64,000 nt of DNA from Alitta virens (lineage: Eukaryota; Annelida; Polychaeta; Phyllodocida; Nereididae): contig OW028586.1 in NCBI GenBank assembly GCA_932294295.1, forward strand, positions 8,709,701 to 8,773,700, written 5' to 3'. This document shows, piece by piece, positions 61,401-64,000 of this stretch (its first letter is position 1; every line of letters starts with the position of its first letter). A program made the position numbers and the translations under genes. The notes below the pieces were generated by a model. It saw nothing but the letters and a program-made list of their open reading frames with translations. It ran no database searches and was not told the DNA's origin.

Positions 61401-63780
61401 GTTCCCAGAACACGGCTATATGCCCCAACACCAACTTCGTTCTTAGCTGCGACTCTGAACACATAGTCAGAAAATGGCCGCAGTCCTTCCACCTCGATTG
61501 ACCAGACGTCTACAGGAATGTCCTGGCGATAGGTCTCGTAATCCAGGGCAGATCTGGTAAAAATAGATAGCATTCTGTACGAACAAAATAAGATGACAGC
61601 CAAGAAAGATGAAGTTTGTGCAGTCACACATTGCCATAGAACTCATACACTTGGAAACTGAACTCTAGAAGACATCATGTGACTGCACGACTCTCATTAG
61701 CTGGGTGGTCTAGTGGGAAGACACTCGTCTGCTCCTCTGAAGGACCCGGGTTCAACCCCAGTCCCAGGTACCTTTCATGAGCATCATCCCAGCTGGATGT
61801 CGTTCAGATGAGAAGTTAAAATGTCAGTCCCTTGTTCTCAGTGTTTATGCTGAGGCAAGTAAAAGATCCCACCCATGGGGTAAATGTGTAACATGGGTGG
61901 ACTCCTCCTCTCTCTCACCTCATCAATCAACCCTCGATAGTGGCAAGAACCTGCCCTAGAAGGCTACACTTCCCATATCTATCATTAGTAATGCCTTAAC
62001 CAATGGCAGTCCTGGGTTCACATGACATCATCTGGAGTTTAACTTCAAGGTGTTCTGCTATAAACAAATGCTCCTTTAAATGTATTCTCTTAAGTGTCAA
62101 TTACTAAAATTTTTTGTAATTATGGACAGATATTGTGAATGGAGAATTGTGTCATAGAAAATGAAAATTCTGTGATTCTTTGAAAAGATTCAATGATCCA
62201 ACAGTGTAAATATTAAAACAGCACTGGACTTATTACAATAATGACACACCTAAAACGTATTGCAAAGCCCTCTAATATTAAAATTTGAAAATAATACCAT
62301 TATCAACAATTCTAAACAACCTTTAACCTCACACTTAAAAGTTTGTAAATAATACTACTATGAGTAACTATTTATTTCACAGCAATTTCATTAATATATA
62401 ATAAAAAAAACTCTAAATCACACCACACTTACGATAGTTTGTACTGTGCAACAAATGACGTGACAACATTTCTCGGTACTTGTTGAACAGGAATCCATGA
62501 AAGATTAACAGAAGATGTAGACACAGCTTTCACTTCCTTGAATACTGGAGGATGGGGAGTTTCTGTGCAACAACAAAAAAGTCATTTCAAATGGTGCAGT
62601 CACAATGCAAGGTCAGTTAAAGTTACTATAACATAAATAATAATAAAATAACTTACAGATAACATAATTAAACTTGAATATTTACAAATAAGATTACAAT
62701 GCAGACAGGTAATAATTTGTATGAGAATCCCATGAATCAGCAAAATTCACGACCCCCAAGAAAAAGCCTTAATAATATTATACATGTAACAATTCGTAAC
62801 CAGAATATTAAGCTGTGTAAAAAATCTAACAAAACAGTGAATTACAAAGCATTTTTCAGATGATTCGCAGTGTAAACAATAATATTATTATAAGATATTT
62901 AAAATTTGTCCGAATATTGTTTTGTTTTGTCATGTTTTGTTTTGCCTCCCACATAAGGCCAGGGTTCCGTTGAATCTTACCTCGGACATACACAGTCACA
63001 CTCCTTAACCCGGACCCAACAGCATTTTGCGCCAAACATCTGTACTCGCCAGAGTCATTGGCACTCACATATTTCACTCTCACAGCAAATGAGGAAGGAG
63101 TGGTCACTCTAGAATCACGGTGTGGCTGGATGAGAACTCCGTTGAAATACCATTCGACAGTAGGAAGTGGAATGCCAGTGACCTTGCAAAGGAGTTCAAG
63201 GTCATTGCCCTGGTTGATCACCATGTCACCTTCAATGCCAGTTACAACTGGTTCAACTGAAAATAATCATAACCAATGGTAATAAAAGCTGTTTTGTTGA
63301 GAAAACATTCTTGTACAACAAGCAATTGTTAAATTCTAAAAAGTTTACAGTAGAAATCAGTCAAAGGGCCATGTAAACAATATAGCCACCTCACTCCTCA
63401 ATATAAGCTGAAAATGTTTGCCCAATCTGTACAATATGGCATAAAAAGATGCTTATATACTAACATACTACTGTATATGCCATTCTAAATAACTTCAGTG
63501 GTTAGAGTACCTTTGCATTGAAACCAATTTACAGAGGAACAAAGAAGAACCTAGTGCCTTATGAACAGAGGTTTAAGAGAGTGTTCAATAAAACTTGAAT
63601 CAAGCACAATACATTTTCTGACCTACCTCTGACAAGCAGATTGAGAGTCTTCTTTTCCGTTTTGATCATGTTGCTCGCTATACAGCCGTAGGTCCCCGAA
63701 TGAGATGCATTGGCTTTTGCGATGACTAGGGTTTGTCTGTTTCTTGCAAATGTAACTCCTGGTGGAAATACGGTTTTATC
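37410..63780 (-). CDS. Ig/fibronectin-III single-pass receptor, 3' part
   Basis: Cell-surface adhesion or guidance-type receptor; N-terminal exons lie beyond the window. Nineteen minus-strand exons join in frame (2919 nt, 972 aa seen): 63780-63627, 63256-62981, 62562-62433, 61553-61384, 60905-60768, 59917-59744, 58979-58909, 57308-57080, 56523-56453, 55906-55782, 55409-55297, 53963-53790, 43864-43697, 42973-42725, 40290-40227, 39217-39046, 38636-38489, 38117-37984, 37568-37410. There is a half Ig (1-51), a full Ig (52-143, with LLCKV...VEWYF...DSGEYRC), and five FN3 repeats (about 144-664). A Thr/Ser-rich stalk, a membrane helix (710-736) and a 225-residue tail with NPAY and NPGY follow, ending in RTAL. 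Ig plus five FN3 suits the DCC/neogenin/protogenin class; the L1 FIGQY motif is absent. Sidekick- or contactin-like origin is not excluded. Confidence 0.85.
38812..38834. repeat. Poly-C tract
   Basis: About 20 consecutive C in a receptor intron, without foldback ends nearby. Confidence 0.9.
41096..41130. repeat. (ACAG)n microsatellite
   Basis: ACAG units with one ACAT interruption, followed by AGAACAGAG repeats to about 41160. In a receptor intron. Confidence 0.88.
41559..41894. mobile_element. 336-bp hAT-like MITE with 8-bp target duplication
   Basis: The left end TATCTTCCTGAAGCAAGCCAG and the complement of the right end (CATCTTCCTTAAGCAAGCCAG) agree at 19 of 21 positions. TAAGCTAA flanks it on both sides (41551-41558 and 41895-41902). 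It has no coding capacity. A diverged partial copy lies near 55980-56130. In a receptor intron. Confidence 0.82.
42089..42190. repeat. Tandem duplication, 40-bp unit
   Basis: Two identical 40-base units (42111-42150, 42151-42190) beginning TAATTGGAAAGAATATATTA, preceded by a partial 22-base unit from 42089. In a receptor intron. Confidence 0.93.
42270..42289. repeat. Poly-G tract
   Basis: Run of about 17 G in a receptor intron. Confidence 0.88.
43383..43470 (-). mobile_element. Second tRNA-like SINE family, fragment
   Basis: + strand GGGTGGATTAGGGCTTTATG and CACCTGATGGGCTAATTAGG match the longer copy at 51382-51553. Only the part away from the tRNA-like head is present. Confidence 0.6.
45115..45380 (-). 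mobile_element. tRNA-derived SINE, tail type 2
   Basis: + strand begins TCTCAATGCTACTGGTCTGA and reads CAGACGTAATGATGAGATGA and AGTCCACGCCATGTTACAC. It ends with the reversed B box in GGATTTGAACCCAGGACC. Its head touches the head of the next SINE. Confidence 0.78.
45381..45670 (+). mobile_element. tRNA-derived SINE, tail type 1, 5'-truncated
   Basis: Starts inside the tRNA-like head at GACGCTTGCCTGCTCCTC, with B-box GGTTCAATCCC. The body is shortened, the tail reads CAACCATTGATAGTGG, and it ends in a (TATC/CAAT)n run to about 45664. It is head to head with 45115-45380. Confidence 0.8.
45748..45812 (-). mobile_element. tRNA-like SINE head of a third type
   Basis: On the minus strand it reads GTGGCCTGGTGGATAAGCCA (A-box-like) and then GGGTTTGGTTCCCGGAG (B-box-like). 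It has no acceptor stem of a functional tRNA, so it is called a SINE head. Confidence 0.5.
46780..47005. repeat. AT-rich degenerate tandem repeat
   Basis: The block CATTATGACAAACACTAA / AGNATCATTATTTACNACAAAC recurs about three times with roughly 100-base spacing. Confidence 0.6.
47984..48352 (-). mobile_element. tRNA-derived SINE, tail type 1, long (GATA)n tail
   Basis: + strand starts with about 60 bases of GATA units, then GGAAAGTGCAGCCCTCTAAT and CCATGGGTGGGGTCTTTCAC, then the reversed B box GGATTAAACCCGGGACC. It ends in GGCCACCCAGCTGCC, the reversed 5' end. Confidence 0.85.
48515..48715 (-). mobile_element. tRNA-derived SINE, tail type 2, head missing
   Basis: + strand ATGCCACTGGTCTGAAGCTC, CAGACGTAATGATGAGATGA, GGAGTCCACACCATGCTACA, GCCTCAGCATAGACACTGAG. 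It stops before the tRNA-like head. Confidence 0.75.
49030..49260. repeat. Poly-T and poly-A low-complexity region
   Basis: A run of about 22 T at 49026-49047 is followed by several A runs up to 49260. Confidence 0.8.
49785..50135. repeat. (AATAG)n pentamer array
   Basis: Repeated AATAGAATAG units interspersed with longer units (TCTGAATCTGAGGACTTCCA-like), about 350 bases. The open frames on the minus strand (YSILF-rich) are translations of the repeat and are not called. Confidence 0.85.
50538..50812. mobile_element. hAT-like element, AGGGTTCCCACAG ends
   Basis: The left end AGGGTTCCCACAG and the right end CTGTGGGAACCCT are perfect inverted complements. The interior repeats TTCCATGACTTTTCCATGAC and related words, as in the widespread GGGTTCCCAC class of hAT-derived repeats. 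No transposase. Confidence 0.8.
51012..51275 (-). mobile_element. tRNA-derived SINE, tail type 2, head missing
   Basis: + strand TCTCAATGCTACTGGTCTGA, GCCAGCCTATATGACCAGCT, TGGGTCTTTTACTTGCC, then ACATCCAGCTGGGATGCAGT. Part of the tail is duplicated near 51075-51120. Confidence 0.78.
51382..51553 (-). mobile_element. Second tRNA-like SINE family, fuller copy
   Basis: + strand GGGTGGATTAGGGCTTTACG, then the reversed B-box-like GGAATTCAATCCGGGACC and CTCTGCCACA. It shares about 75 bases with 43383-43470. Confidence 0.65.
53432..53614. mobile_element. ATGGGGAGAAAAAGTA MITE, copy C
   Basis: 183 bases with ends ATGGGGAGGAAAAGTA and CACTTTTTCTCCCCAT. The interior has TGTGACGTCATCC and GTGATGTCATC. 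In the 10-kb receptor intron. Confidence 0.8.
55980..56130. repeat. Diverged partial copy of the 336-bp MITE
   Basis: TGCTGCTGCACTAAATATAG, CATTTAGTAAACATAACC and GCAGCTACGCGGAGATGGTG follow the order seen inside 41559-41894, ending in GTCTTGCTTTAGCAAG. The left end is missing. A C-rich tract follows to about 56235. Confidence 0.55.
59013..59190. mobile_element. ATGGGGAGAAAAAGTA MITE, copy D
   Basis: 178 bases, ends ATGGGGAGAAAAAGTA and TACTTTTTCTCCCCAT. Three near-perfect TGACGTCA sites lie in the interior, making it the best-kept copy. In a receptor intron about 30 bases from an exon. Confidence 0.85.
59195..59280 (-). mobile_element. SINE 3' fragment, tail type 2
   Basis: + strand TTTCTCAATGCTTCTTATTG, then GTAGACATAATGATGAGATG, ATAAGGTTTGG. 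It sits directly beside MITE copy D. Confidence 0.55.
60092..60296. mobile_element. 205-bp MITE with long inverted arms, TA duplication
   Basis: The left arm begins CAGTGCCCGACGTCGAAGTT and the right arm ends in its complement AACTTCGACGTCGGGCACTG. Arms stay similar for about 90 bases, and TA flanks both ends. The TA duplication points to a Tc1/mariner-type mobilising enzyme. In a receptor intron. Confidence 0.85.
61637..62066. mobile_element. TAACAGCAGA-family MITE interrupted by a SINE
   Basis: The left part (61637-61698) contains CATAGAACTC and GAAACTGAACTCTAGAAGAC. The right part (61985-62066) contains CATCTGGAGTTTAACTTC and TTCTGCTATAA, its inverted complement. Both match 13337-13475. 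The SINE at 61699-61984 sits between them. Confidence 0.65.
61699..61984 (+). mobile_element. tRNA-derived SINE, tail type 1, nested
   Basis: Full-length: AGCTGGGTGGTCTAGTGGGA, GGACCCGGGTTCAACCCC (B box), CCCATGGGGTAAATGTG, CAACCCTCGATAGTGG, TTCCCATATCTATC. Flanking TCATTAG on both sides looks like a 7-bp target duplication. Confidence 0.88.
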
Positions 63781-64000
63781 CTGAAATTGAAATTAATCTG
63801 ATTGTTTGACACAACAGTGTATAGTAGGTATCTGAGTCTCAATGGAGTATTGCACATTTTGCTTGTGTGTGTTTAAGATAGTTTAAAGATTTCTCCGATG
63901 AGGTCATTTGACCTGATGGGATGAAGCAGTCCTCATGCATGACAGCAGTATTTTAAGATAACATTAATATTTCTTTCACCACATACTGTATTTTTTTATG

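Overview
This is animal genomic DNA: AT-rich, with genes of many short exons, consensus GT..AG introns of a few hundred bases to 10 kb, and dense small repeats. Four protein-coding genes are recognised by reading exons across phase-compatible splice sites. Their family resemblance, the introns, and DIRS-type, Ty3/gypsy-type, SINE and MITE remnants fit a marine invertebrate. An invertebrate deuterostome such as an echinoderm or hemichordate is my best guess, but the sequence does not prove it.

Layout. (1) 1-2560: decayed retroelements, a DIRS-like tyrosine recombinase on + and a Ty3/gypsy RT/RNase H fragment on -. (2) 4021-7279 (+): 6-phosphogluconolactonase, 5 exons, 245 aa. (3) 8917-20323 (-): a golgin-97 (GOLGA1) orthologue, 21 coding exons, 852 aa, ending in a GRIP domain and convergent with gene 2. 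(4) 21223-33289 (+): P5A-type ATPase (ATP13A1), 25 exons, 1183 aa, divergent from the golgin gene across about 0.9 kb. (5) 37410-63780 and beyond the window (-): the 3' part of an Ig/fibronectin-III single-pass receptor (19 exons, 972 aa seen) with a Ser/Thr-rich stalk, one membrane helix, two NPxY-type motifs and a C-terminal PDZ-type ligand. Its N-terminal exons lie outside the window.

The genes are not one pathway. One is pentose-phosphate metabolism, one is trans-Golgi tethering, one is ER membrane-protein quality control, and one is cell-surface adhesion or signalling. The pairs 2/3 (tail to tail) and 3/4 (head to head) are ordinary compact animal arrangements.

The richest unexplained structure is in introns and spacers. 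There are several tRNA-derived SINEs that share a head and body but carry two different 3' tails. There are at least six small inverted-repeat element families: one has four copies carrying CRE-like TGACGTCA sites, one has an 8-bp target duplication, and one has a SINE nested inside it. There is also a two-copy repeat bearing a CTCF-like motif and a 34-bp perfect palindrome upstream of the lactonase gene. I saw no CRISPR array, operon, defence island or convincing new biochemical system. All exon boundaries were read by eye from splice consensus, frame continuity and recalled family resemblance. No alignment or transcript was available.
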